Source: Hymenochaete sp. R1 (taxonomy: Eukaryota > Basidiomycota > Agaricomycetes > Hymenochaetales > Hymenochaetaceae). From it: a DNA stretch of 64,000 bases. The position numbers and the translations under genes are program-made. The stretch is taken from the NCBI GenBank assembly GCA_019400425.1, contig JAFREE010000052.1, forward strand, positions 1 to 64,000, in the 5' to 3' direction. Shown piece after piece: positions 22,206 to 33,750 of the stretch. Within the stretch, counting starts at the first letter, position 1. Every line of letters begins with the position of its first letter. A model generated the notes under the pieces. That model was not told the DNA's origin. It made no database searches and saw only the letters and a program-made list of their open reading frames with translations.

Positions 22206-23378
22206 TTACACTGCGACTTTCTCCAACGATCCCGTGCAAAGCTGCGCTTTCGGTTTTGCATCCAGGGAGTCGGTAGACGCCTCATCTGAAGATTCGCTTG
22301 CAGTCGTTTTCCTCGTCCTCCTTCGATGTATCCATTGTGCGAAATACACTAGGTGTCCGATGTAGGAGCCGACATGCAACGCCTCTAAGAGCGTAACAGT
22401 GGAAGTGAGGGTGTCGATTACCTCGGATGGGGAGCTCGGACCAGAGGACGTGGTAGCGGTGCTAGATGGGGTAGGCGCCATAGGTGCCTCTAGCTCGTAG
22501 TCGACCTCCACTGAGTACGAATCCAGAACGGGGGGAGAGGGAGAGGGGGAAGAGGGGGGAGCGGAAAAGGGAGAGATATCCAAGTCCGAAGTCTCCGATA
22601 CTAGTCCAGGAGAGAAGGAAGGCTCTGGCTCGCGCGGTGCGATAGAATCAGATGGATGAATGGAAGCTGGCTGGGAGAGTGCATGCGTGATGGGGGTGCT
22701 TGAAAAATATGACTCAGATATGTTTTGTTCATTGAGATCTATGCCAGTGCGGGGGCTGTAATTATCCATTAGTCAAATTCGGTGCGGAAAAAAAATTGTT
22801 TCAGGGAGACAAAGACCCACCTAGAAGTCAATTCAATGGTGTTATTTTCTTCGACGCTTGGTAAGTCCTCTTGATGGTCGGAGGATTCTACAGTGATGTT
22901 GATGGAGAGTCCAACAGTATCCGAATTGCCTTCTCCGGCTCCCGCGTCGACGACGTCGAGGTGTTGACGCGGGCTTAAGTCTTTCTTCTCCCCGTTCTCC
23001 GACTCGTCAGCTTGAGGACCTTCTCGGTCCTCTCGCACTTTACAAGGGGGAATTGTCGACAGAGGCGTTTGCTGGTCTGAAGTCGCTTGGGACTTATGGA
23101 AGTCCGTGCAACTATATGCTACCGAGGAACCGCTCTCCTGACTCGGAGGTGGCTCTTCTACTACTTCATGATAGGAACGCTTGGCGAATGTCCCCTCAGA
23201 ATAGGCCGTCTCCTGTATTGACTACTCGTCAGAAGTGTTAAGTATAGGAAGAAGACTACAGACGTACATGAGCAGCAGCATTTGAAGGGCTCACCGGCGT
23301 TGATGGGAGTGGCAAGGCTTGGACATCGGTGAAGACAAGTGCGAGAATAAAAATAACGACGAGGACAAGAAAATCCAT
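22206..23378 (-). CDS. Secreted or membrane-anchored Ser/Pro-rich protein, unknown
   Basis: Three exons on the minus strand (23378-23268, 23212-22821, 22755-22206) total 1,053 bp, 350 aa, in phase. The N-terminus is a clear signal peptide or signal anchor (MDFLVLVVIFILALVFTDV, then QA|LPLPSTP). A dibasic KR site (TFAKR|SYHEVVEE) follows soon after and could be cut by a Kex2-type protease. The middle is acidic and disordered (Asp/Glu/Ser/Pro). Near the C-terminus a moderately hydrophobic segment (TSTVTLLEALHVGSYIGHLV) precedes a basic HRRRTRKT, which might be a second membrane segment. I do not recognise a family. It lies between the two arms of the DUF7918 array with no obvious link to it. 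Confidence 0.65.
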
Positions 23379-25309
23379 GACTGAGAGTAGAGTCCAGCTA
23401 TGCTCGTCCTAGTAGTGAGATGGGGGGTTAAGAGGAAGGGAAAGGAGGGAAAATCCTGAGCACCAAAAGCTGAGAAAACATTCTCAACCGCCATAGGATG
23501 GGTTCTTGTAGTGAAATGTACATATGACCACGCGACACGTCTCTCCGTTTTAATATGCCCCAACCTCACGGCTTCCTTCATGCAAATGGTTGTGTGCAAG
23601 ACAGAGCTTTTTCGTGGGGCTTGGACACTGGATGCGTGTACGGCGGGACGAGATGAATGAAACAAGCATAAGCCCAAAAGAGGTAGATTCCGAAACTCAG
23701 CTCCGTCCCTCACCCGGACTTGACCAAATTTGGAAGGGCTACCTGCAAGAGAGTCTCGCTTTGTATACCAGTAAAAAAAGCTTTCGATAACGACACACCG
23801 GCATTCGCTGCTCCAAAGGAGAAAACTCCCAGTGGTAAATTTTTACTGAATTGAATATGCTTGAGCGCTTAAAGAAAGTTTTCATGCGGTGCTTGCATGC
23901 GCACGACGGGCAAGAAAAGTTTGAATCGGGCTCGGGATTCGCATGCCCTTCGAATACCAAGGCGACCGCATCATGACGCTGCACAGGCGCAGCAACACGA
24001 ACTTCACGAGGACATTGTATTTGAGACAGGCAGAAGCATGGATCATTGGGTTGAGCTAAAATTCAAAAATAGAATCTGTAGCGTGGTTGCTGAACCAGTA
24101 CGTTCGCAGGTTCTGCGGTTTTTAGATGCGCATCTGTATAGTAAGCCATGACGAAATAACTGAATTACTACAATACTCACCAAAAAAAAGTGTACTGAAA
24201 CTATTTGCAGCACGTACAGCCCATTCCCAGCCCGAGTGCGGAGATAGCAGGTGGCGTCGCTGGCATGCGCTTTCTTTGCGAGCGGACAGACCAGCTAACG
24301 CGGCTCGTAGTTCTAGCGATGACTAAACTACCGGGAAGAAGGCACAAACTGATGCACGACAAATTCCACGTGCGTGATAGACGCCAGCAATATGAAGAGG
24401 TTCAAGGTGAATTTCGGCGAAGCCACAGACGATCATTGATGCTTTTTTCGAAATTCGAGTTGGGGGGTCGGGAGTCGCAAAGAGCGGGTCTTTCGGGTGG
24501 CTTGTACCAGTTGGGTTTCCCGCCACTTCATGAGAGAGTAAATCCCACTTTCCAGAGCAAAATGACTAACGTTTGTGTGGGTTTCGGCTCAGGATATTCT
24601 TTGTTTGAGAAAGGAGCGGTTGAACACGTACGTGTGCCACTTGTGGATTTCGGTACATGCAGTCCGAATATATCGGCTTGCCCTACTTTGTGATCTGATC
24701 GCCTGAGTGCTATTAGGTAAGCAGGATCCAACGTTTGTTGTTGTAAGATTCGGCCTGCGTTCGTCTGAGTGAAGGTTTTTCGATGACTTAATGATCGCTG
24801 CGACGGTTGTCGCCAGGCTACCATATCCTCTCCCACCGCATTTCTCATGCTGCAAGGAAGACCGCAAAGCAATGGCAATGGCCAGCTACAGCAGTGTAGG
24901 AGGTCGAAGCCCGATCATTTTTCAAGGCTTTTTGTGATTGGGTAAATGAGGGGCAGCTCTTGACATCACCGGAGCTCTGCAACCATCTGTTCGCCGCAAA
25001 GGTTGTGTGATGGTACGTGTTCATGACGAAACGACGCTTGCGCGACAGGTAGAGGTCGAAGAAGGATGGCTGGACGAGAGCAGCTGGCTGGCGGATCCCA
25101 TTGACTGGGCGATCATCTCGTGTTCGACGCGTGCTACTTCGTGTGTACAGTGGACTCCAGTGGACGCGCTTCTTGAACTCTGACTACAACGAGCAGTGGG
25201 TGGCATCACTGCATTCCCATCTACACAGGCATCTCGATCAGTTGGCATCAAGGTTGTCGGCGCACACGTAGCCCTCTTAGTCTTTTCTTCGTAACAGCTC
25301 TCTTCAAAG
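23379..25309. other. Long divergent intergenic region
   Basis: 1.9 kb between the divergent secreted-protein gene and the lipase gene. Several short frames exist but none has codon character, conserved motifs or a plausible exon chain. Presumably two promoters plus unassigned sequence. Confidence 0.45.
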
Positions 25310-27943
25310 ATGGTACGCCGCCCCCCATCTCTCTCGCCTTCGCCTTCACCCACACCTCACGGTGAACACGCACCTATGCTCGGCGAATCTGGCTCTCCAA
25401 CTCTCGTGTCTTCACCTCATGGCCTCACACATGCAAAGCCTGAAGGACATCCATACCTTACTCCTGACTCTCGCTCTGGCTTCAGCTCCTCCAGCTCTGT
25501 GAACTCCAGCCTGGGCTCACAACTCATCATGGACTTGCATGCACTCCGTGCCGATGAATTTGCTTATCTTCCTCAAAAGTTATCTCCTCTTGAGCTACGC
25601 TTCGAGCATTCTTTTGCCTTCAAGGCCTTACTCATGTGCTGGCGTTATGTCGAATTCGTGACGATGACGTGGGTCAAGTCGATTTGGGATTTTGTGTTCT
25701 TTCCTACTAGTGAGTTCGCTTTCAAATCAACACGTTTGATGCATCTAATAATAGTTTCCCGTGCTGATTGACTGGTACATACAGCTTTGATGGACCGTAT
25801 CGCTTTGATTGTAGTGCCATTTGGTATCTGCACCGTCGTTTCCGTCCTCCTACCGTTCTGCCTCATATTTCAACTCCCTATCATTAAAGACGGCTTTGAC
25901 GCCATATCTCGCCGCTTTTGCAATGGGCTTAGTCTGGTCAACGCTTGTGAGTGGTATTTTTTCCCTTAAAATCCCAGATTTGATCTTGAAGTGCCTGTCG
26001 CGAGCAGTCAATCTCACTCATTCTCATACAGCGTACCCCAGTATTTTTGATGAGCTGTCTGAGGAGCAGATTCGAGCTGCGAAACGTCATCTCTCTCAGC
26101 CAATCGAAAAGTCTGGCAATCGTGCGAACCGGAGGGTCTTCAATCTCGATGCGTCTAAACTGCTGTAAGTCCCGAAATCTGGAAGACAATGTCACTAGAA
26201 AGCTGAACTTGGCCCTTGCTTTCAAGCCTGCAGTGCTCTGCTCTCATGTACGAGCTTTCTTCGCGCACGACTCGTCGCGGAGCTCACGCTGCCAGTTCCG
26301 CGATGCGATCCTTTTCTCAAGATCAACGGCAGAGAGACTCAAAGTCGACAAAGGCCGGATCTCATGGATCAATTTCCAGTATGGAAAGTGAAATTCCCGA
26401 AGTATATCCTCCTCCCGGTTCTTTTATCGCTTCCATATGTGGGTCAGCGGGACTATCTGCATTGATTCATGCCCTTTATTTCTCAAACCCGGAAGAAGCG
26501 AAGATTCGCCGCATCGCGCACGAGCGCCTTGGTATGCACTATGCAACAATTTCCGACTTAAATAACACAGGAAGTGCCTTCTGTAGTCTGTTTTGGAGCG
26601 CAAAAGATAGTACTACGTCGGACGAGGAAGGAGCATTTGTAGTGGTAGCGTTTCGAGGTACAGCACCAACAGAGTTTGGAGAGTGGCTACAAGACTTTAG
26701 AATCCAGATGCGAGAGGCTGGTTTATGGGTCACAGGGTTTGGAAGGGGTATGTTCTTCTCTGGCCATTGCTCTGACTCTGTCGCACTCACGCATTCGACC
26801 AGTTCACGATGGTTTCATGAGCAAGATCTTCCCGAAACGAATTCCGCCTGATTCTCGAATGCCTTACTGTAAGTTCACTAAATTGGTCCCTCTTCGAAAT
26901 GAGCTTGTGCCTGTCCTAACACTGCTCTCAAACTAAGCAACAATTAGCGAGTGTATTAAGTTTGCTACAGCGTCTATTGCCAAGGAAAGACCAGGGAAAC
27001 CCATTAACGTGGTACGTCATTGGCTATCTTCTTATAGGGACATTACAGGTTAAAATATGAACCCATTCTAATGCCCTTCTCGTGGACGGTGCCTTTTTGT
27101 ATTGAACAGTGGTTCACCGGCCATTCATTAGGTTGTGCCCTTGCGTCACTTACGTATGCGCGCATGATAAATGAGCCACATGAATGTGGACAAAGTGCCA
27201 TCGTGAGGGATGCGTACCTATTTGCTGCTCCTGTCGTGTGCGATGCCGAGTCCAGCAATTGTGAGTGCCTAGCCCTACAAAACTAGTTCATTCATCGTAT
27301 GAACAATTTCCAGCATTCAATGGCCGCATGAACCATTATAACGAGTATCCCAGGACCATGTGGAGGGTGACAAACGTGAGTTGCGCCCTTTTCGGGTTAT
27401 TCTTGATTCGGCTACTCAATGTTTTGGTTCTCTAATAGGGGAAGGATGTCGTGGCCACGGGACTCCCAGACCAAGGTGATAATCCTGATTGGTTGGTTTC
27501 TCCATGGAACCTTTTCTCCTGTAAATGTTTTGGCATTTAGAATTGTTTTGTGAAGTTGCCATTCTAATGAAAACCTGGCTTTAGTCTCTCATTTAGGTTG
27601 CGAACTTACCCTGGCGCGCTCTCCGGATCGTTGCCGGGTGAGCGGGACACATATCACCCCTGGTACCACCGTCGTGGTCGACTCAGTCGGACATCGACAT
27701 TCGAAAACGAAAGGGCAAGGTATCGTCAACGGTTCGCGTCCCGGCGAGAAAACGAATGGTGTAGTGCATTCGAACGCGAAAAAAGGTTCGGAAAAGAAGT
27801 CTGAAGAAGAGATACGAAAGGACACGATACGCTGGCTGCAGAGCTTGCCTTTGATTGGACGGGTTCTAGCTCATGGCACAGGCTTTTATTGGGTAGCGCT
27901 GCAAGATACGGACAAGGGTAAATGCGAATGGGACTATAATTGA
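25310..27943 (+). CDS. Membrane class-3 lipase (alpha/beta hydrolase)
   Basis: Fungal class-3 lipase with membrane segments, similar in plan to diacylglycerol-lipase-like proteins. Many exons. The cytosolic-looking N-terminus is Ser/Pro-rich (from 25310). Hydrophobic stretches follow: FEHSFAFKALLMCWRYVEFV and IALIVVPFGICTVVSVLLPF (about 25795-25880). The catalytic domain has VVVAFRGTAPTEFGEWLQDF (about 26640-26700, oxyanion-side FRGT), VHDGF, and the nucleophile elbow WFTGHSLGCALASL (about 27113-27155, GHSLG serine). It continues with AAPVVCDAESSN, FNGRMNHYN, WRVTN|GKDVVATGLPD (candidate Asp) and, near the end, LAHGTGFYWVAL (candidate His). The stop is at 27943. One exon reads HLGCELTLARSPDRCRVSG from about 27588. 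Borders of the smallest exons (26780-27110, 27470-27590) are approximate. Confidence 0.82.
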
Positions 27944-28169
27944 GGACCAGGTTGATTCGAATCACTGCTGCTTCTTTCTTTACAAAAATACGCCAAGATA
28001 ATGGAAATTGGATTGTAGAAGGATATAACTTATAAGTACGACGCTTGGTATCAGTATCAAAGCGAGCCGGATACAACAGCGGGTCGTCTATTGTTTGTAA
28101 AATTACGATATTTATTTTGCATGTTAAAACGAGTCGTGAGCTGTCGTTAATTTATCTTGATCCGCACCA

Positions 28170-29468
28170 TTACTCCGCAGGCCCAAACCCGAAATTATCC
28201 AGTTCGTCAAGCTCCCTCTGGATTTCAGCTTGGCGCTCCTAAAAAATTTCGACTCATCAATGTCACTTCGGGGAGAGGGAGAAAAAAGAAGGCGTACCCT
28301 CAACCTTCGAAGCTCCTCCAACTCCTTCAATTCCCTCTGGACTTGTTCTTGTTGCTCCTATACGAAAATCAATGACTAGATTGATTCAACCCGAAGGACA
28401 GAACAAAAGAGGCAAGTACCCTTAACCGCCGAAGCCTTTCCTCTTTGGTTTCGCCTCGCGACGAAGGCCGAGGCGAGTCCTCGATATGCTCGACGAACTT
28501 GGGGACGTAGGTGGGGATGATGCCTTGTGCGAGGAGCATGGCTTATAGTGCATGGATGGTGAATCAGTGAGCTAGATGGAGTTTAGGAGTGGGTCGTTTG
28601 GGACGTACATCTAGGCCTGTAGATGTATGTGAAGGTTGCGATGGGTCCTGGGTTCTCTGGGTCATAAGGCGCCGAAGTCACTTTCTTCGTTCGTAAGACT
28701 TTTCGTTCTCCTAGTCTGAGTTCGGAGGGAAAAAGCAGCCTCGTGTTAGTTTCCGAGAGGTGAAGTACTGGTGTTAAGATTAGGCGAAGACATACACGAC
28801 ACCGCTTGCGCCTGATATTTTGCTACATTTGCTTTGGGGATGGTTTGAGAGTCCGGGGACGGTGTAACATGGTGCTTGTGACTCTCTGAAGACGACTTGG
28901 ATGACCTCGATACGTATCGTCCCAACGTCGCCCATCCCATAATGATTGAACTCTGAGTTTTCCTCTGTATCGGTAAGATAGACGAGCCACGAAGATTGTC
29001 AGCTTTCTTGAGAAACGGAAAGGCGTTGGCCGAGCTAAGTGAGGCGTGCGAGTTACGCACCAGGGAAGACAATGTCTGAGAAGACGAATGGTTGGACCGT
29101 CTCTGCGTTGATGCTAAGTCCGGAGCAGATGATGTCTTTCCCCATTTTACGGTGTTCGTATCCGCGATTGACGAGCTCGACGCCGTCTACGAAGATGACC
29201 AGTTGGAGGGAACACGGATGATTCTCCGCTTGAAACACGATTTCGAACTCCTGAACGGCCATCACGTTCGTACAACAGAGATATCCATACTTGTCAATTT
29301 CTATCTTTTTTTGTTGTTGGAAATAAAACAAAAAAGTAGAGAACGTACCCTTCCGGACTCGCTCGCGATCCAGGTCGTCACGGCTGATTCTACGATTTGC
29401 GTGCCATACTCCTCGAGCAGGTTGTCGCCTATTTTGATACCTATCTGACAGTTTGCGAACTGCGGCAT
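28170..29468 (-). CDS. DUF7918-like protein, copy D (divergent subfamily)
   Basis: Most divergent intact copy. Exon 1 (29468-29349) starts MPQFANCQIGIKIGDNLL and ends TTWIASESGR, the family block in altered form. Exon 2 gives EFEIVFQAENHP...FVFSDIVFP. Exon 3 begins after CCGATACAG and reads EENSEFNHYGMGDVGTIR. Next come LGERKVLRTKKVTSAPYDP and GPIATFTYIYRPR, then LLAQGIIPTYVPKF, an arrangement I recall from the wider DUF7918 family. The last two exons encode similar heptad-like segments, EQQEQVQRELKELEELRRLR and ERQAEIQRELDELDNFG, suggesting an exon duplication extending a coiled coil. Ends GFGPAE without the psi-K-x-E or IDLTxD tail. The lipase gene converges on it 226 bp away. Confidence 0.75.
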
Positions 29469-30059
29469 CCTCTGGGGATCGGGTACCTAGGCGAAGCGAG
29501 AGTGGGCAGTATCATGAACAAAGGAGGAAAGGGGAGAGATTTGAGGACATGAAGTTGCGGAACAGGCCTGCTCGCCAAAGGGCGGAGGGCGTGCGACTGT
29601 GAGATCAACGTTGACTTCAACTACTTCAACTTGAGGAGTTCGTAAATCCCACGTGAGCGCGTCCGAATCCACGAACTTTTTTTTTCAGTCTTAATTTTTT
29701 TATTCTCGGAACTGTTCAAATCGCTGGATATGCAAGAAGGAAGGAAGTAGAAGTAGAAAGAGGTAGCGTATAAGAAATAAGAATTGCGTAAAACACAAAA
29801 ACTGCAGATTGGAACCTTCCCAATCTGGTGCCAAGTACTAAGTACATGCACATCGCTCCATTTGGTCCATTTCTTTCCGTCAAGTCCGTGGACGGTGCAG
29901 CCAAGATCTCTAGCTTGACCTCTCTTCTGACCTTCCTCTTGATTATTTTATAAGGTCGTCACGGTGACTATACACCTCGAGGCCGATCCTGAAGAAAGCA
30001 ATCTTTGAATGCAAGTGAATTGCGTACTCTCAGGTTAGACAGGCCGGATGACTTTGAAT

Positions 30060-30410
30060 TCTAAACCCGTTCACAGACCGTACCGATGATCTGAAGAATA
30101 GAAGGGGATGAGATCGACCAATCCCTAATATGTATCCTTCGAGTTGCGTATATAGGGCATTGGGTGACATCAACGTATGTTCTACACTCGAAATCTATGG
30201 ACTTGGTAAGTGGAAAATTGAAAACAACTTTAGATGTATACAAAAAAGCAGTCAATGGGGGCGATCCGAAAAGACCATACTGCTCACCTTAAGCTTCCCA
30301 ACATCACCAGGAATCCAGAAATGCACACCTTCAAGTTCTCGTTTGCTGTCTCCTGCCGCACGGCAAATCCTTCCAGGGGCATTTCGTATACCTATACAAC
30401 GACCTTGAGG
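30060..30410 (-). pseudogene. DUF7918-like relic (copy E)
   Basis: Decayed minus-strand copy. Its first-exon remnant near 30410-30295 reads VYEMPLEGFAVRQETANEN and, after a one-base frame change, VHFWIPGDVGKLK, equivalent to the family VDGKPLEEF...VYSCWIPSEVGK. A stop (TAG) lies before VYEMPL. A second-exon remnant near 30215-30125 reads SIDFECRTYVDVTQCPIYA, equivalent to IEFKCIPIIDGIR. No later exons found. The palindrome at 30500-30515 still sits about 90 bp upstream of where its start would be. Confidence 0.65.
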
Positions 30411-30499
30411 TCATGAAAGGTAGGTCTTGCTTTTGAGGAACTGCAGCAGCTGGTGTAGGGCGGGCTGTGATGGCGAAAAGGAGAAGTGCGAGAAGAAGA

Positions 30500-30515
30500 A
30501 CGCGTCGCGACGCGT
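30500..30515. promoter_or_regulatory. ACGCGTCGCGACGCGT palindrome (copy 3)
   Basis: Perfect 16-bp palindrome containing ACGCGT (MluI-box core) at both ends, about 90 bp upstream of the former start of relic E. It is followed by GATCGTGGAACATA; ATCGTGGA also follows the motif upstream of copies F and H (about 32194 and 35656). Confidence 0.55.
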
Positions 30516-30825
30516 AGGGACGATCGTGGAACATAGCTGCCTTTTTTGGTATTTGCGCTATGGATAGTACGAAACGAAGGATACGACCAAGGGAAAGTGC
30601 AAGATAATCAACAATCCTTACTAGCACATTGATATTTACACTCCAAGATATACACGCCCAGTGAATTATGCGATTTATTTCTAGCAAGCAAAAAAAAAAA
30701 TGACGAGAGGATAGAACAAGACCAATGATGGGGAACCAAGAAGGCGAAATGAAAGTCCGTAGTGCATACGATAAAAAACAGAAGTACGAGCATGATAATT
30801 GCCAAACCTCGAAGCCACAAACCAC

Positions 30826-32064
30826 TCAATCGTCAAGTGTCAAATCAATGGCCCCGTTTTTGTCAATCCTCGGGACGGCATCGTCAAGTATCTCAAACTT
30901 TGGTTGAATTGGTTCCCGCTTGACCCTCTTGCTCTTACGAGCGAGTCGCGACTGCAGCGCTTTAATTTGGTCCTAAGTAAACGATTACCACTTTCGTCTT
31001 GATCCTTACGATGATTGAGATTGAGCGCACGCACCCCCAGTTGTTTAGCCTCTTCATCCTCTTCGCTATCCATCTCCGCTGATCGTGAGCTTGAAGCGCT
31101 CATGTACCGACCCAATTCTTGACGGTGCTTGCGTTTCCGATCTTTCGTCCCTTCTCCACTTATTCTCGTTTGAGAAGTGCTGCCAGTATTTTCTTCGGTC
31201 GGCGGGCGAGGGGCGATCCCTTGAGTTCTGAGTATGTCTAAGACTCGATGAGTCCGTAAACAATCGTTCACAAAGTCGCGACGTACCTAGAGGTCGATAG
31301 TTGAAAACAAATGTAGCGTATGGCTCCGTGTCGTTTGGATGATAAGGAATGACGTTCCAAAAGTTCGCAGCACTCTCGGACGCATCTCCCAAGCTAATTT
31401 TCGCAGCCATTGAGCATTAGTTTCGTTGCCTCCACGAAATGAACTACCTGATCCGATGCCCTCCTAGTTTTTTGGAGGACTCGTGGAAGGCCACATCCCC
31501 ACCCAACGACTTCTTCACTTTATCTGAAGTAGTCCATTGTTTTGCCAGTGGTTCGTACCGTTCGATCATTTTGACTAAGTGAATCTCGAGCCTGATGCAA
31601 CCGGCGATGTCGCTTCCAGACGGAGAATTATCATCGTCTTAAAAATGCAAGTGAGACGAGCTTCAGCCTTACGTATATACATCATACATCAGATTTGTTA
31701 CCTGTGAGCTGCATTCCAGAAAACAAAAGCGGTCGCATTTCTCGCATGCCCACTCGGACGCCTTTGCAGCGCACTGTTCGAGTGATACTAGCTTGCGCGA
31801 GGGAATCCGTGCATCGAACGTTGTCGATGTATGGGATACATCTGAGGTCTTCTGGGCCCGTCAAGGACGATTCGGAGACAATGTGGAAGTTCTGATTACT
31901 TAGCCATTTGAAGGCGTTCAGATAAAAGGTCTCACCTTTCCAACTTCACTAGGGATCCAACAGCTGTATACCCTTTCATTGCTTGGGTCTTGTTTCGCGT
32001 CAAATTCCTCCAGTGGTTTCCCATCAACTTCCACAAAAACCTTTATCTTGCGATGAGTGGGCAT
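30826..32064 (-). CDS. DUF7918-like protein, copy F (intact, SUMO-motif tail)
   Basis: Six-exon minus-strand gene with the same architecture as copies A and B. Exon 1 is 32064-31936 (MPTHRKIKVFVEVDGKPL...CWIPSEVGK). Later exons give NFHIVSESS, IPYIDNVRCTDSL, DIAGCIRLEIHLVKMIE, FHESSKKLGGHRI, LGDASESAANFWNV, YATFVFNYRPL and DILRTQGIAPRPPTE. A basic, Ser-rich linker (DRKRKHRQE) leads to a coiled coil (DEEAKQL...DQIKALQSRLA), then RKSKRVKREPIQP and the tail NGAIDLTLDD. VKRE fits psi-K-x-E and IDLTLDD resembles a SUMO-interaction motif. Splice phases that I checked (exons 2-6) all agree. Unknown function; probably nuclear. Confidence 0.85.
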
Positions 32065-32505
32065 AGAGCTGGATGACGTGTGAACGTGAAATCGGGCGAG
32101 AAGAGGACAACGTGGAAGCAAATAAAAGATGTGCGCAAAAAGGATAAGTGAGCTGAAGACACCCATCGCCCAAACGAGAACGACGCGTCGCTAATCGTGG
32201 ATATTGAACAGCTGGACTTGAAGTGTCTGCTTTTTAACCCTCTTTATCAACTTCAAGCAAAATCAATCAACGACAGCTAGATACAAAAAAAAAAGTAATT
32301 AATAAGGTATTTATTCTAAAGCAACTGGCTCTTATACTGGAAGTAATATGCGAGTTAAAATGCTATCCACTTGCCAGAAACGACAAGGAAGGGTGTAAAG
32401 TAAGAAAGATGCCAGGAAACTTGAAGGTAGGGACGTTCCGTACAATGCCGATAAGTGAGTAATAAACAAATACAACGAGCGCACAAATCAGAGAATACAG
32501 CGTTC
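32065..32505. other. Intergenic F-to-G
   Basis: 441 bp: promoter of copy F with a palindrome at 32181-32190, then AT-rich 3' flank of copy G. No gene. Confidence 0.55.
32181..32190. promoter_or_regulatory. CGACGCGTCG palindrome (copy 4, shorter form)
   Basis: 10-bp perfect palindrome with an ACGCGT centre, 117 bp upstream of the copy F start, followed by CTAATCGTGGATATTG. It matches the other sites in the GACGCG half-site but lacks the TCGCGA centre. Confidence 0.4.
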
Positions 32506-33750
32506 TCAATCGAGCGTCAAGTCAATCGCCCCATTTTCATCGAACCTGAAAACGACGTCGTCGGGAATCTCGCGCTTTGGCTCTCGTTTGACTTTCTTCC
32601 TGCGAGCTTGGGCGAGCTGCGATTGTAGTGCTTGGATTTGACTCTGACAACAGCAATCATAGATGAGAAATGTCGTTTTCTGAATCGGAAAAGCGCTCAC
32701 TTCAAGCCTTTTGGCCTCTTCGTTTTCCTCACCGAGTGTGACGAGCCTTCGCAGGGCCTCTCGCTTAACAGTCGCACCTCCGGATTGACCAGAACTACGG
32801 TCCGTATCCTCTTGACGCTTGCGTTTTCGAGCATTATTTTCATATTTTACCCCTTTCAGCTCACGACCGTTTGCATTCTCTGAGACTTGTGGCCGTGGGG
32901 CAATGCCCTGGGTCCGAAGGATATCTGAGATATCAAATATGAGTTCATTGTTTGCATTTGCAGCATCATGACACACCTAACGGCCGATAGTTGAATACAA
33001 ACACGACATGCGGTCCCTTGTCGCAAGGATTATATGGGACCGAGTCTGCACAACTAAAAAGAGACAAAGTTACGGCCCCTAGACTTATGATTAGGTTGAG
33101 ACATAATTTCATACAAACAACATCTCAGTAAATGTCACCTGACTCTATGTCCACCTAATTTCTTGGAGGACTCGTGGATGGCCACATCTCTACCCAAGAA
33201 ATTACGCAGTTCATTATTTTGACCCTTCCATTGTGAATCTGCGACGGGGGCGTTCATCTTGACGCGGTAAATTTCGAGCCTTATGCACCCGATTTCATTT
33301 CCAGTCGAAGAATTATCGTCGTCTGGAAACTCATGGAAGTCTTTTTAGCGTGCTCTGCACATTCATCTTGTAGCAGACCCCTCACCTGTAAGCTGTACTT
33401 GGGAGAACAAGAATTTCCGCGTTTCGTACGCGCCTATCCTCACACCTGTGCATCGTGCGGGCCGATTCAATTGAGGTTGGACATAGAATCCGGTGGACCG
33501 AATGCCATCAATAATTGGTATGCACTTCAGCTCAATAAGTTCCGAGGGCAAAGATTCCGCAACAATATGGAAAGCCTAATAAATAAGCCATTGGACGCAT
33601 TCTGACGAAGTTGACTCTCACTTTTCCGGCCTCGCTAGGGATCCAGCAGCTGTACACCCTCTCATTGTCTGGATCCAGCTTTCCGTCAAATTCCTCCAGA
33701 GGTTTGCCATCCACCTCTACGAATGCTTTAACGTTGCGATAGCTTGGCAT
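32506..33750 (-). CDS. DUF7918-like protein, copy G (intact, SUMO-motif tail)
   Basis: Six-exon minus-strand gene, closest to copies F and H. Exon 1 from 33750 gives MPSYRNVKAFVEVDGKPL...CWIPSEAGK. Then FHIVAESLPSELIELKCIPI, IIDGIRSTGFYVQ, EIGCIRLEIYRVKMNAP, IHESSKKLGGHRV, GPHVVFVFNYRPL and DILRTQGIAPRPQ. The linker contains KRKRQED and the coiled coil is EENEEAKRLE|SQIQALQSQLAQA. The C-terminal module is RRKKVKREPKREI and the tail DENGAIDLTLD, ending at 32506. VKRE fits the sumoylation consensus and the tail fits a SUMO-interaction-like motif. The palindrome at 33824-33837 lies 74 bp upstream of the start. Confidence 0.87.

Larger units (their letters stand above)
29469..30825. other. Intergenic D-to-F, contains relic E
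   Basis: 1.36 kb holding the promoter of copy D, the decayed copy E (30060-30410), a full palindrome (30500-30515) and the 3' flank of copy F. No other gene recognised. Confidence 0.5.

Noticed and set aside
24205..24693. 162-aa plus-strand frame between the secreted-protein and lipase genes
   Set aside because: No conserved motif, mixed amino-acid composition, and overlapping minus-strand frames of similar quality; likely chance.
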